A DNA stretch of 63,844 bases from JAJCZB01 sp964350195 (lineage in GTDB: Bacteria > Babelota > Babeliae > Babelales > Vermiphilaceae), in contig CAYGJB010000005.1 of the NCBI GenBank assembly GCA_964350195.1, positions 1-63,844 on the forward strand. Direction: 5' to 3'. The translations under genes were made by a program, and so were the position numbers. Below are positions 25,628 to 35,517 of the stretch, one piece after another. Numbering within the stretch: the first letter of the stretch is position 1; every line of letters begins with the position of its first letter. Under the pieces are notes generated by a model. It was not told where the DNA came from, searched no databases, and was given only the letters and a program-made list of their open reading frames with translations.

Positions 25628-27877
25628 ATGAAAAAATTAGTCATTGTAGAGTCACCAGCGAAGATTAAAACCATCTCAAAAATCTTAGGTGCAGATTTTA
25701 AAATTATGTCCACTATGGGACACATCATGGATCTTCCACCAAAAAAAATTGGGGTATCCATTGAAAAATCTGGTATTGAGATTGAATATGTTCCCATTAA
25801 AGACAAAAATAAAGTCATCGCTGAAATATGCAAGGCCGCCTCAGGATCAGATACCATCTTTCTAGCGCCCGATCCCGATCGCGAAGGGGAGATTATTGCC
25901 TGGCATATCGAAAATCAAATAAAAAAAGTTGCTAAGAAAAAAAGCAAAATATATCGAATTGCCTTCAACGAAATTACCGCGCCTGCGGTTAAAGAAGCTA
26001 TTGATAATCCAGGAGAAGTGGATGTTGATAAGGTGCATGCCCAGCAAGCTCGTCGAGTATTAGATCGATGGGTGGGATATGAAGTATCTCCCGTTTTATG
26101 GAAAAAAATTTCTCCAGGCCTTTCTGCTGGCCGTGTTCAATCGGTTACCCTGCGCATGATCGTTGACAGAGAAGATGCGATCAGAAGTTTTAAACCTGAA
26201 GAGTATTGGACAGTAGACGGCATTTTTAAAATTAAGAAAGAATCGTTTACTGCCGCACTTACCCATATTGGCAGAAAAAAAGCAGATCTAAAAGATAAAA
26301 AAGTAACCGATAAAGCGGTTGCTGAGATTAAAAACCAATCGTATATCATCGATTCAGTGGAAGATAAAAAGCGTAACAAAAATCCACTGCCCCCTTTTAT
26401 GACCAGTACGCTTCAGCAAGCTGCGTATAACAGGCTTGGTTTTTCTGTGAAAAAAACAATGCAGGTAGCACAAAAACTATATGAAGGTGTGCCGCTCGAT
26501 GATCCAAATAGCCCTGTAGCACTCATTACGTATATGCGTACCGACTCTTTGCGCTTATCTGATACCGCATTAAAAGGTGCACGCTCTTATATCAGCAAAA
26601 CATTTTCAAAAGAATACCTTCCATCTACCGCAAATATATATGGTAAGAAGGGAAAAGGAAAAGCACAAGATGCTCACGAAGCTGTACGTCCCGTTAACGC
26701 AGAACTCAGCCCCAGCTCTATAAAACGACACCTTTCTGGAGATGAAGGAAAGCTCTATACATTGATTTGGCAACGGTTTATAGCCTGCCAAATGAAACCT
26801 GCACTCTATGCTCAGCGAGTAGTTACGGTTAAAGGGGGAAACTACATTTTTAAAGCAACCGGCTCCACCTTAATTTTTGATGGATTTTTAAAAGTATATG
26901 GCGTTGAAGATGATGATAAAGACAAAGTAAAAATTCCTGCTGAAGTAAAAGCAAAAGAGCCAGTGAATCTCTCAAAGATAGATCCCAAACAGCATTTCAC
27001 ACAACCCCCTCCCCGCTATACTGAAGCTTCTTTAGTAAAAGAAATGGAAAAAGAAGGCATTGGCCGTCCATCTACCTATTCCGCAACGCTTAATACTATT
27101 CGCGCACGAGCTTATACCAAGCTTGATGATAAAAAACGCTTTCTTCCTACCGAACTAGGCTCGGCAGTTACGTATCTATTGGTAGAACATCTCCCTCATA
27201 TTATGGATAAAAAATTTACCGCCCACATGGAAGAGGACCTAGATAAAATTGCCGGCGGAGAACTAAAACGGGATAAGCTTCTCAAAGATTTTTATAAAGA
27301 ATTTCAAGAAGATCTCAAAAAATTTAAAGGCAATACGGGTGGCAATAAGCGTGCTGCCATGCCAACAGAGATCAAATGCCCAAAGTGCAAAAAAGAAAAA
27401 TTAAATATTCGTTTTGGAAAAAGTGGTGAATTCCTTGGATGCCCTGGCTTTCCGGAATGTGATTACACTTCTAATTTCGAACGGATAGAAACAGGCGAAA
27501 TAAAAATAGTTAAAACAGAACCGCCAAAACTTTTGGACGAGAAATGCCCCAAATGTAGCGAGCCAATGCGCAAACTACAAGGGCGTTTTGGCGAATTTAT
27601 TGCCTGCTCTGGTTACCCAAAGTGCAAATACATCAAACAAGAAACCGCTGGATTTAAATGCCCACTCGATAAAGGTGACGTAGTTCGCAGAGTGTGGCGT
27701 GGTGGCAAATTCTGGGGATGTGGCAACTATCCAAAATGTAAATTTGCTGTTTTTGATGAAATCGAAGAAACAAAATGTCCAAAATGCAAGAAGCCGTTCT
27801 TAATTAAAAAGACCAATAAAGAAGGCCATGTGACTCTTCTTTGTTTTGATAAAGAATGCGGGTATAAATCTGAGTAA
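25628..27877 (+). CDS. topA: DNA topoisomerase I
   Basis: A type IA topoisomerase that relaxes negative supercoils. It shows the Toprim start KKLVIVESPAKIKTI, the acidic Toprim residues in DPDREGEIIAWH, the active-site Tyr in YMRTDS (about residue 302), and KEMEKEGIGRPSTYS. The C-terminus has four zinc-ribbon repeats, each with CPxC...C-type pairs (from residue about 585). The protein of about 749 residues is normal. The fifth Met (25628) matches the family start; an ATG at 25616 sits almost on the GAGGGG site, which is poorly spaced for both. Confidence 0.97.
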   Translation: MKKLVIVESPAKIKTISKILGADFKIMSTMGHIMDLPPKKIGVSIEKSGIEIEYVPIKDKNKVIAEICKAASGSDTIFLAPDPDREGEIIAWHIENQIKKVAKKKSKIYRIAFNEITAPAVKEAIDNPGEVDVDKVHAQQARRVLDRWVGYEVSPVLWKKISPGLSAGRVQSVTLRMIVDREDAIRSFKPEEYWTVDGIFKIKKESFTAALTHIGRKKADLKDKKVTDKAVAEIKNQSYIIDSVEDKKRNKNPLPPFMTSTLQQAAYNRLGFSVKKTMQVAQKLYEGVPLDDPNSPVALITYMRTDSLRLSDTALKGARSYISKTFSKEYLPSTANIYGKKGKGKAQDAHEAVRPVNAELSPSSIKRHLSGDEGKLYTLIWQRFIACQMKPALYAQRVVTVKGGNYIFKATGSTLIFDGFLKVYGVEDDDKDKVKIPAEVKAKEPVNLSKIDPKQHFTQPPPRYTEASLVKEMEKEGIGRPSTYSATLNTIRARAYTKLDDKKRFLPTELGSAVTYLLVEHLPHIMDKKFTAHMEEDLDKIAGGELKRDKLLKDFYKEFQEDLKKFKGNTGGNKRAAMPTEIKCPKCKKEKLNIRFGKSGEFLGCPGFPECDYTSNFERIETGEIKIVKTEPPKLLDEKCPKCSEPMRKLQGRFGEFIACSGYPKCKYIKQETAGFKCPLDKGDVVRRVWRGGKFWGCGNYPKCKFAVFDEIEETKCPKCKKPFLIKKTNKEGHVTLLCFDKECGYKSE

Positions 27878-27899
27878 TTAACGCAAAGAACATCGCCTC

Positions 27900-27931
27900 G
27901 ATCCATTCGCTCGGGTTTAATCGAATGGATC
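27900..27931. terminator. Perfect 10-bp hairpin between convergent topA and GNAT genes
   Basis: GATCCATTCG and CGAATGGATC form a perfect stem with a 12-base loop. No T run follows on either strand, so it is a stem-loop of possible terminator or mRNA-protecting role for both converging genes. Confidence 0.5.
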
Positions 27932-27974
27932 GCATAAAAAATATGATCGTACTCTTTTAGGAAATAATTTGACG

Positions 27975-28457
27975 CTATTTCTTGCATAAAATAAGTTCAA
28001 ATTGCTTGCCACGCGGCCCTTCCACGATGCCATACGAATGGAACCCTACTTTCTGTAATGCTCTTAAGCTGCGACTATTATTGCAATCAATACGAGCAGA
28101 GATGGTCTGCTCTCCTGTTTGAGAAAAATATACCGATACAGCCAACGTTATTGCCTCTTGAAAATAGCCCTTTCCCCACCAATGCTCATTGAGCCAGCAA
28201 TACAGTTGACTGCGAAATGTAGCACTTCGAATTTCAATAGCACCAATTATATCCTCCGTCTGCCCATCCTTAATCACGTAAAAAAAGAGATCTGACTGTT
28301 GACACTGTTCTTCAAGATAAGAGCGTTCTGACGAAATTGCGTTCACCCTTAAAAGGGCTTGAATCGTAGGAGAAAAGTGATACAAATATTCAGGAATATG
28401 CTCTTTGGATAGATACTCTAAAAAAATATGTTCGCCAGCAACTGATTTTGGTCCCAT
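27975..28457 (-). CDS. GNAT acetyltransferase, RimJ/RimL-like
   Basis: The 160-residue cytosolic protein fits the RimJ/RimL branch: IFLEYLSKEHIPEYLYHFS start, IIGAIEIRSATFRSQLYCWLNEHWWGKGYFQEA (positions 68-100) with the acetyl-CoA loop, and the late ARIDCNNSRSLRALQKVGF. Such enzymes acetylate protein N-termini or small molecules. The start ATG follows GAGGGGGAAGAT. It converges on topA and has no operon partner in view. Confidence 0.85.
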   Translation of the reverse strand: MGPKSVAGEHIFLEYLSKEHIPEYLYHFSPTIQALLRVNAISSERSYLEEQCQQSDLFFYVIKDGQTEDIIGAIEIRSATFRSQLYCWLNEHWWGKGYFQEAITLAVSVYFSQTGEQTISARIDCNNSRSLRALQKVGFHSYGIVEGPRGKQFELILCKK

Positions 28458-28515
28458 ATCTTCCCCCTCTTTGTTTCTTATATTTTAGAAAAAAAGAGGT
28501 GAATAAAACAACCAT

Positions 28516-30312
28516 TCAAGCCGGATAAAAGCGAAATTGTACGTTTCGATTAACCCCTCGATAGGTTCCTCGCAAAGCGATAGTTTTTTGCTTAATGCCA
28601 TAGCTTTGTGAGCTCCACACTTCATCTAATTGTAAACAAAGATCAGGAGATTGCATAACAAGCAGTGGCTCATTCTTATATCTTAACAGCCAACAGCTAT
28701 GGCCATGGGCCTCCACCAGTATCTCAGAAGAAAAAACCCAAGCCCAGCGCATTGCGGATGAAGATTCCCAGGAGTCAAAGATCAATAATGCTTTCTGCTG
28801 TAAAGCAATAGAGCGAGAGGCTTTAAACCCAAAAAATGAATGCGTTATATCGGTGCCCTGGCAAGAGCTCACGTGAGGCTCAATGCCCAAAGAGAAAAGG
28901 TCTTTATTGGCAATAGCATGCCATTCTTCTGGATAAAAGCAGCTATGTTGCTGGATCGATCGAAAATAATTACGCCACCAGCTTGAAGCAGTATACACAT
29001 AGCTGCCCGGATCAATCAGAATCGGTATGCCACAAAAAGAAACCGTTACGCTTGCTACATCTTCATGAAAATGGGCTGCTGGCTGGCTGAGATGATAGGC
29101 ATGATTACGCAAAGAAATGTGCCAGCTATCGTCATTAATAAAAGTAATCCCAAATTGCGGGTATGATTGGATCTTATTCGCCTTGGCTCTAGATTCACCT
29201 GTTAAATGCAAAAAAAGCTTATTGATATCGTATAGCGCCGGGTGCATAAACACGCCCCCATCTTCATCTCCAATAGATATGCTTTTTGAGCGCTCCGCAA
29301 AGATAACCATGCGACGAAGTTTTTCAATTATCTGCTGAGAAACCGGCTCACCAATTTGCTTTGCAATTAAAAAACCATGCAGAAAAAGCTCCGTTACCAA
29401 GCGATGATACTTTGTTGATCCTTCATATGAGCTGCCCTCATCAAAAATTTGCCAATTAAATTCACTGCCTAACTCACTAAAAATCTTTTTTAAGCGATCA
29501 AAATCATTAAATAGCCAACTTAGATACCCAAAGCCGACAAGATTGCAAAGATAATGATTATTAGTGCGTCCATCATACCATTCCCAATTGTTTTCAATAA
29601 ACCTCATATGATCATATAAACTGCATACAAATCGCCGAAAAAATTCCTGATCTCCAGATAGCTGCTCACCAAGCAATTGATAGGCTATAATCCAATTAGC
29701 TGCACGAATAGCAACTTCCATCGGGTTAATCCAATGAATCCCAAAAAGATATGGGCATGCATCAATCCATGAATTAATCTGCGACTTTAAAGCTATCAAG
29801 TACTTTTCTTGCTTGATGTGAACATAAGCTTGAGCAAGAATAGGAGCCCATTGAAAACGGGCAAACTCCCAAGGTACTTTTATATCCTTGCCAAGAGACT
29901 TAGCATCATTCTGTATAATTGGAATGTCCGCATAAAATGATCTGCTATCAAAGCTAGAATCAGCTACTCCAGCGTGCTGTGCCAAGCGAACATCATAATA
30001 CCAAGGCATCTGCAAATAGCTCTGCGCTCTAGATCCCAAAAAACTAAACGTGTTGGTGCAATATTGATCTGCTAGAAAAAGAATATCACTCTGATTGCTC
30101 ACAAGAAATGAAAGCATTTTTGTTTGCAGTACAGCCTCTTTATAGCTTTTTGCAAATGTGTTCCACGTTGTTTCTGCCGCCCCTCGCATTGCCTGGGCTC
30201 TTATTGATCTTATAAATCGGCCTTTTTCATATCGAAATTTTACTCCTCTTAAAAAACGCTCGAAGCCAACTATCTGAACTTTGCCCACATAATGTTTAAT
30301 TTTTTTTAACAC
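28516..30312 (-). CDS. Heparinase II/III family protein (alginate-lyase-like)
   Basis: The 598-residue protein has an N-terminal alpha/alpha-barrel (WINPMEVAIRAANWIIAYQLL at about 195-215, NNHYLCNLVGFGYLSWLF near 245) and a C-terminal beta-sandwich (HFHEDVASVTVSFCGIPILIDPGSYVYT near 415). This is the layout of the heparinase II/III family of polysaccharide lyases. Many bacterial members without a signal peptide lie in surface-polysaccharide loci and have unknown substrates. No signal peptide is visible. The start is a GTG at 30312 with AGGAG nine bases ahead. Confidence 0.85.
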   Translation of the reverse strand: MLKKIKHYVGKVQIVGFERFLRGVKFRYEKGRFIRSIRAQAMRGAAETTWNTFAKSYKEAVLQTKMLSFLVSNQSDILFLADQYCTNTFSFLGSRAQSYLQMPWYYDVRLAQHAGVADSSFDSRSFYADIPIIQNDAKSLGKDIKVPWEFARFQWAPILAQAYVHIKQEKYLIALKSQINSWIDACPYLFGIHWINPMEVAIRAANWIIAYQLLGEQLSGDQEFFRRFVCSLYDHMRFIENNWEWYDGRTNNHYLCNLVGFGYLSWLFNDFDRLKKIFSELGSEFNWQIFDEGSSYEGSTKYHRLVTELFLHGFLIAKQIGEPVSQQIIEKLRRMVIFAERSKSISIGDEDGGVFMHPALYDINKLFLHLTGESRAKANKIQSYPQFGITFINDDSWHISLRNHAYHLSQPAAHFHEDVASVTVSFCGIPILIDPGSYVYTASSWWRNYFRSIQQHSCFYPEEWHAIANKDLFSLGIEPHVSSCQGTDITHSFFGFKASRSIALQQKALLIFDSWESSSAMRWAWVFSSEILVEAHGHSCWLLRYKNEPLLVMQSPDLCLQLDEVWSSQSYGIKQKTIALRGTYRGVNRNVQFRFYPA

Positions 30313-30399
30313 TTACTAGCACTCCTTTTTCTAACAAACAGAATACTGTAAACTAAAATAAGAATGAGAATCTATAATCACATCTTAATGGAGTTACCA

Positions 30400-30690
30400 G
30401 TGAAAAAAATATTTTTTTTACTCAATGTACTTATAATTTTTAATATAGAAGCAATGGATATCAACTATAAAAAGAAACATTTGCATAATTCATATCCTCA
30501 TACATCCTGCAGATATATACCTATACGGCACTTTTTGGACACTCCATTAGTCAGCATGTGCCAAAAAGCTGTTTTCGCCTATCGTCTTGGGCAGCCAGTA
30601 TATAGTTGCAATAAGTACCAGGGATACTTCTGTGATAGTGATGGCAATGTATATCAAAAATACGCTGGTTTATTCTTTCCGATAAAATAA
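30400..30690 (+). CDS. Small secreted Cys-containing protein
   Basis: The GTG at 30400 has GGAG six bases upstream and yields a proper signal peptide (MKKIFFLLNVLIIFNIEA). The earlier ATG at 30364 gives a poorer leader. The mature part of about 78 residues has four Cys and many Tyr/His (YPHTSCRYIPIRHF, YRLGQPVYSCNKYQGYFCDSDGNVYQKY). Two disulfides are likely after export. I recognise no family. Confidence 0.6.
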   Translation: MKKIFFLLNVLIIFNIEAMDINYKKKHLHNSYPHTSCRYIPIRHFLDTPLVSMCQKAVFAYRLGQPVYSCNKYQGYFCDSDGNVYQKYAGLFFPIK

Positions 30691-30692
30691 AT

Positions 30693-32630
30693 TTATCTCA
30701 ATCGCGTACCACTCGGCACCACGCCTTCAGGATTCACCGGATGAAGTTTACCATCTTCTCCTTCTGCAAAAAGCATCATGCCTTGTGATTCTTGGCCAAG
30801 CATTTTACGTGGCTTAAGGTTGATAACGAATATGCCCTGCTTACCAATTAAATCTTCTGGATGATACCATTTGCGCACACCAGCAAAAATTTGTTTCATA
30901 CCATTATTACCAAAATCCACTTGAAGCTTAATAAGCTTTTCTGAATCAGGCACAGATTCTGCTGTGGTGATAGTTCCCACGCGAAGATCCACTTTGGCTA
31001 CATCATCTATATGTATGTAATCACTGCTTTTTGCCTGTTCTGGTTGTTCAGTTTTAATTTCTTGCATATTTGATTCCTCAATTTTTTTAAACAGCGTTGG
31101 CATTTTTTTCAGTAAAAACGTTTGATGCCATATGCCTAGCTCTAATGATTCTATACTATCTTTCTCAAAGTTCAGTTTATGCCCAATACTTAAAAGTAAT
31201 GTATCCATTTTTTTCGGCATCACGGGCCATAAAAGCAGTGCGATTATGCGCAAGCTGTGGCATGTTGCAGAAATAATTTGCTCAAACAGACGCATATCTT
31301 TTTTTGCAACTTTCCATGGCTCTTGGCCATGGAAATAAGCGTTCACTTGATTAATAAATTTCCAAAGACGAGCGAGCGCTAAATGAAATTCATATGAAGC
31401 CATATGCGCATGATAATCTTCGATTACGTTATAAGCTTCGTCTCTTAGATCAATAGCTTCTTTACTCCATACTTGCGATGGCGTAATCTCATGAATCCCC
31501 TGCCGATCAGCCAAGCTCACCATGCGATGTAATAAGTTTCCAAGATCATTTGCAAGATCGGACGTAATGCACTGCTCTAAGTCACCAGTACTAAAATCAC
31601 CATCGCTATTAATCGGCAACTGGCGCAATAAATAGTAACGCACCTCATCAGCACCATAATGTTCTGCAAGATGCATTGGATCAACTACATTACCAAGAGA
31701 CTTAGACATTTTTTGTTTATTAACCTGAATCCATCCATGCACTAATAATTGTTTGGGTAATGCGAGATCAGCAGCCATTAACATTGCTGGCCAATAGGCA
31801 GCATGAAAACGCACGATATCTTTGCCTAGAACATGCAGATTACATGGCCACCATTTTTCAAACTCTTTCGTTCCTGATAGATCTCCATAACCAATAGCAG
31901 TGATATAATTGCATAGTGCATCCACCCATACATACACCACATGCTCAGGATCATTCGGAAACGGTACACCCCAGCTAATCGTTGCCCGAGAAATACTTAA
32001 ATCTTTTAATCCAGACTCTACAAAGCTGATTACTTCATTCGCCCGTTCACGCGGAATAATAAGATTAGGGTTCGCTTTGTACCATGCAAGTAGCTTATCT
32101 TGATACTTTGAAAGCTTAAAAAAGTATGATTTCTCTGACACTGCATTGGTTTGTCTACTACATGATGGGCATTCAGGAGATTCTTTATTCACATCGCCCG
32201 CTACGTACGTCTCACAAGGCGTACAATACCAGCCATCATAAGATCCTTTATAAATATCTCCCGAATCCATGAGCTTTTTTATAAGTCCCTGCACCCCTTT
32301 TATATGACGCGGATCAGTGGTGCGAATAAATTGCTGATAATCAATCTGATAAGCACACCAAGTCTTCTGATACGCATCTATAAAACTATCTACAAACTCT
32401 TTGGGGGTCTTGCCTGCTTTTTCTGCAGCTTCAGCTATTTTTTGGCCATGCTCATCAGTACCTGTTAAAAAATAAGTTTGCTTTGATAGAAGCCTTTGCC
32501 ACCGAGAAATCACATCTGCCATTAGCGTTGAATACAACGAGCCAAGATGAGGCTTAGCTGTTCCATAATATATAGGGGTTGTTACATAAAAAGTATTATT
32601 TTGAGTGCCATTTAACATTTTATTGCTCAT
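30693..32630 (-). CDS. metG: Methionyl-tRNA synthetase
   Basis: Class I synthetase that charges tRNA-Met. The Rossmann fold starts TFYVTTPIYYGTAKPHLGSLYS with the HIGH-type HLGS, a zinc knuckle follows (CTPC...CPSC, about residues 136-159), then the WVDALCNY block and KMSKS (in KQKMSKSLGN near 310). The C-terminal tRNA-binding (EMAP-type) domain begins near VDLRVGTITTAE. ATG 32630 has GGAAATTTG before it; the codon at 32633 is TTG. Confidence 0.97.
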   Translation of the reverse strand: MSNKMLNGTQNNTFYVTTPIYYGTAKPHLGSLYSTLMADVISRWQRLLSKQTYFLTGTDEHGQKIAEAAEKAGKTPKEFVDSFIDAYQKTWCAYQIDYQQFIRTTDPRHIKGVQGLIKKLMDSGDIYKGSYDGWYCTPCETYVAGDVNKESPECPSCSRQTNAVSEKSYFFKLSKYQDKLLAWYKANPNLIIPRERANEVISFVESGLKDLSISRATISWGVPFPNDPEHVVYVWVDALCNYITAIGYGDLSGTKEFEKWWPCNLHVLGKDIVRFHAAYWPAMLMAADLALPKQLLVHGWIQVNKQKMSKSLGNVVDPMHLAEHYGADEVRYYLLRQLPINSDGDFSTGDLEQCITSDLANDLGNLLHRMVSLADRQGIHEITPSQVWSKEAIDLRDEAYNVIEDYHAHMASYEFHLALARLWKFINQVNAYFHGQEPWKVAKKDMRLFEQIISATCHSLRIIALLLWPVMPKKMDTLLLSIGHKLNFEKDSIESLELGIWHQTFLLKKMPTLFKKIEESNMQEIKTEQPEQAKSSDYIHIDDVAKVDLRVGTITTAESVPDSEKLIKLQVDFGNNGMKQIFAGVRKWYHPEDLIGKQGIFVINLKPRKMLGQESQGMMLFAEGEDGKLHPVNPEGVVPSGTRLR

Positions 32631-32697
32631 CAAATTTCCATAGATTAAAAAGAAAAGAATAACTGGTTTCAGAATACCCCAAAAGAGATTCTAACAC

Positions 32698-32722
32698 AAA
32701 AAAGCCCCGCACTAGACGGGGC
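32698..32722 (-). terminator. Rho-independent terminator of the repeat-protein gene
   Basis: On the minus strand GCCCCG, a seven-base loop and CGGGGC are followed by TTTTTT. It lies 21 bases after the stop codon at 32744. Confidence 0.88.
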
Positions 32723-32743
32723 CTTTCATTTCAGTTTATGCGT

Positions 32744-33604
32744 TTATGGAACGTTACATCCTCTCAGCTCAAGCAGAATAGTTTTAAGAAGTTGAATCAC
32801 ATTGAGATTAAGATTATCAATGTCTTGAGGAATATCGATTTGGCTGTCTAAACAAGAACCTTCATCATCAAAGCCACCAATTTTAGAACAGATTAATATA
32901 TCTTGGGCAGAAAACAATTCCTCAAGCTCAGAAGTAGTTGCTACAGATACCGTTATGTTGTCAATAGATGTTAAGATAAGAGCATCATTAAGTGAAACCT
33001 GATCTGAGAGCTCTTCAATCTTGGTACACAACGTTTCACTAACCAATGAAAGCTGAGTTGATAACTCTTCAATGCCCGAAACGGTAACTGGAGGCACCGT
33101 TATGTTATCAATCGCTGTTAGAATAAGNNNNNNNNNNNNNNNNNNNNNNNNNNNNNNNNNNNNNNNNNNNNNNNNNNNNNNNNNNNNNNNNNNNNNNNNN
33201 NNNNNNNNNNNNNNNNNNNNNNNNNNNTTATCAATCGCTGTTAGAATAAGGGCATCATTAAATGATACTTGATCTGAGAGCTCTTCAATCTTGGTGCATA
33301 AAAGGTCACCAACCAAAGATATCTCATCTAGTACTGGTCCAAAATCTACGGTAATATCTGCAGCACTTACGCTTACCGTAATATTATCCAATTTAGAGCA
33401 AAGAATTTCGCCAAGAAGTGATACCTCTTCCGAAATATCTTCATTTTGAATAACAATAGCCTCGATAGTTTGAACATTTGATTTGATAGTTGATATGCAG
33501 CGCTGTAGCTCCTGAAGGCGATCTATTGTTTCTGCAGCCGGCAGCTTACAAAATAGTGGACGCATGAAACATAAAGAAACGATTACTAGTAAAATTCGTT
33601 TCAT
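32744..33604 (-). CDS. Secreted tandem-repeat protein, interrupted by an assembly gap
   Basis: After a signal peptide (MKRILLVIVSLCF...) the protein consists of near-identical repeats of about 46-50 residues with the pattern ...CTKIEELSDQVSLNDALILTAIDNITV.... The hydrophobic spacing suggests coiled-coil or amphipathic helices. The run of 100 Ns lies inside the repeat array, so copy number is unknown and the reading frame across it is assumed. ATG 33604 with GGGAGAGTAGG ahead is preferred over 33676. An exposed, variable surface protein is plausible. Confidence 0.6.
   Translation of the reverse strand: MKRILLVIVSLCFMRPLFCKLPAAETIDRLQELQRCISTIKSNVQTIEAIVIQNEDISEEVSLLGEILCSKLDNITVSVSAADITVDFGPVLDEISLVGDLLCTKIEELSDQVSFNDALILTAIDXXXXXXXXXXXXXXXXXXXXXXXXXXXXXXXXXXLILTAIDNITVPPVTVSGIEELSTQLSLVSETLCTKIEELSDQVSLNDALILTSIDNITVSVATTSELEELFSAQDILICSKIGGFDDEGSCLDSQIDIPQDIDNLNLNVIQLLKTILLELRGCNVP
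33128..33227. other. Assembly gap (100 N)
   Basis: Exactly 100 Ns, a placeholder length. Both edges carry the same sequence TTATCAATCGCTGTTAGAAT, so the assembler failed inside the tandem repeat and the true length may differ. Confidence 0.97.
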
Positions 33605-33681
33605 CCTACTCTCCCAATTGAACAAAAATCGAATAAAGTTATCTTTATGATTTACTATATGGAGAGGAAAAGTCAATACGT

Positions 33682-34737
33682 TTAAGATTTAAGAGTAATC
33701 CATAATTCTCGTAGCAAGCGCTCTGGTATCTTATAGGAAAAAAAGCTCAGTCGAGAAAAAAGCGATTTTGTCGGAGAAAATGAATAGTTATTCTTGCGAG
33801 AAGCAAGACCCTTTAAAGCAGGAAAAACATTATAACGCTCCGTATATTTCTCAAAAACTTCTGGCTGATAGAGATAATTAAGAAAATCGTATACTAAATC
33901 TTGTTTTTGCGTAGAAAGCGGCAAGACCAACGTATCAAGAATCACAAAACTTCCCTCTTCAGGAAGAATAAATTCAATATTTTTATACTTACTCTTAGCT
34001 TTATAAATATCTGAACTAATACCCATCACCACAGGCGCAGAATTGGAAACAAGCAAATAGTCTGTTCGTAGATCAGTATACATTACAACCCGTTCTTTTT
34101 GCTGAATCAGAAGTTCCTGTATCTTCTCAAGCTCAGAACTATTAATAGAGTACTTATTCTTTCCAAATAAATACAAAGAAACAACCGAAGCAATTTCCTT
34201 CGCATCATCAATCATTCCGATACGTGAAGCTATTTTTGGATCAAAAAGCAAACTCCAGCTTGCAACCGGCAACTTCCCTTTGAAATAATCCATATCAATC
34301 CCAATACCATATACCTCCCATGCAAATGGAATGCTATAGCGATTTTCCTTGTCATGATAAAGATTTAATAATGCTGGATATAGATCCTTAAAAAAAGGAA
34401 GTTTAGTTTTATCAAGCGGCTTAACAACCCCTTCTTTCAATAGAACACTTACTGCATAATCAGACGCCATAATTAAATCATAATCTCCTAATCCAGCTCG
34501 CAACTTTACTAAAAGTTCTTCATAATTTTCAAAGTAAGAAAGATATACACGAATACCTGTTTTTTTCTCAAAATCAGCAAAAAACTCCGCATCAATCCCA
34601 TTTGACCAAGCCAAAAAATTAATACTTTTTTTGGTTGAATATCGATCAAGAACTGCGGGAATCCGCAAAAATCCATAAATAATCGTTACAATAGTAACAA
34701 CAATAAGAATTCTAACTGTAACACGAACAATGTTCAT
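33682..34737 (-). CDS. potD: Spermidine/putrescine ABC transporter, substrate-binding protein
   Basis: A periplasmic binding protein held by an N-terminal membrane segment (residues 5-25) with no lipobox. SINFLAWSNGIDAEFFADFEKKTG and YDLIMASDYAVSVLLKEGVVKPLD are typical of PotD/PotF. It captures polyamines and delivers them to PotBC. Its start overlaps the potC stop as ATGA. The substrate is inferred from operon order and family. Confidence 0.92.
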   Translation of the reverse strand: MNIVRVTVRILIVVTIVTIIYGFLRIPAVLDRYSTKKSINFLAWSNGIDAEFFADFEKKTGIRVYLSYFENYEELLVKLRAGLGDYDLIMASDYAVSVLLKEGVVKPLDKTKLPFFKDLYPALLNLYHDKENRYSIPFAWEVYGIGIDMDYFKGKLPVASWSLLFDPKIASRIGMIDDAKEIASVVSLYLFGKNKYSINSSELEKIQELLIQQKERVVMYTDLRTDYLLVSNSAPVVMGISSDIYKAKSKYKNIEFILPEEGSFVILDTLVLPLSTQKQDLVYDFLNYLYQPEVFEKYTERYNVFPALKGLASRKNNYSFSPTKSLFSRLSFFSYKIPERLLRELWITLKS

Positions 34738-35516
34738 TTAGTTTTTCCCCGACGCTGCAACGAGAGAAATAGTAATACAACAATGCTACTGAGAAGAAGA
34801 AGAAAAGTGGATAACGCACTCACCACAGGAGAAGCACCGGATCTAATTTTTGCAAAAATATACAGTGGTAACGTCACAGTAGATCCTCCCGAGCAGAAAA
34901 AGGAAAGAGAGAAATCTTCAAAAGATATAATAAAAACCAAAAGCGCGGAAGTAAGTAACGCTGGAAAAAGCAAAGGCAAAACGACACGGTAAAAGGTTTG
35001 CCATGAAGTTGCTCCCAGATCCATCGAAGCCTCTACATATCGCTTATCAAGCTCTATGTATCGATCATGAACAATCGGAACTACATACCCCAAACCCAAT
35101 ACAGTGTGAGCTGCAATAAGCGTAGTAAGACTCAAAGGCACAGAAAAAAAATAGAATAAACTAATTAAGCCAACTGCTAAAACAATTTCAGGAACCGACA
35201 AATTAATATAAAAAAGCGAAATTGTACGACGCACAAAGGATTTACTACCATAAAAAATAAAAAGCGTACTCATTGCCAAGCACAATACCACGGCAGAACA
35301 TGCGACAATCAGAGAGTTTTGTAATGCATGCCATATTTCAGTATTGCCCCACAGCGACGCATACCATTTCGTGGTAAACCCGCCCCATTCATACTTAAGC
35401 AGATTATCATTAAATGAAAAAACAATCAAAATTATAAGAGGTGTATAAAAGAACAAATAAAAACTCCCCGCAAACAAGGGAAACAGATAGTCTCCCCATC
35501 CCCTATACTTATTCAT
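34734..35516 (-). CDS. potC: Spermidine/putrescine ABC transporter permease
   Basis: Inner-membrane permease with six membrane segments and the cytoplasmic EAA-type loop (YVEASMDLGATSWQTFYRVVLPLLFP, about 160-185) that docks on the ATPase. Forms the channel with PotB. It begins one base after potB and overlaps potD by four bases. Confidence 0.93.
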   Translation of the reverse strand: MNKYRGWGDYLFPLFAGSFYLFFYTPLIILIVFSFNDNLLKYEWGGFTTKWYASLWGNTEIWHALQNSLIVACSAVVLCLAMSTLFIFYGSKSFVRRTISLFYINLSVPEIVLAVGLISLFYFFSVPLSLTTLIAAHTVLGLGYVVPIVHDRYIELDKRYVEASMDLGATSWQTFYRVVLPLLFPALLTSALLVFIISFEDFSLSFFCSGGSTVTLPLYIFAKIRSGASPVVSALSTFLLLLSSIVVLLFLSLQRRGKTK

Positions 35517-35517
35517 T

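Noticed and set aside
33128..33227. CRISPR-like repeats
   Set aside because: The repeats encode protein in frame and have no spacers; no cas genes are seen anywhere in the window.
33072..33272. Plus-strand open frame across the N gap
   Set aside because: Artefact of Ns and repeat sequence; the minus strand has the signal peptide, binding site and terminator.
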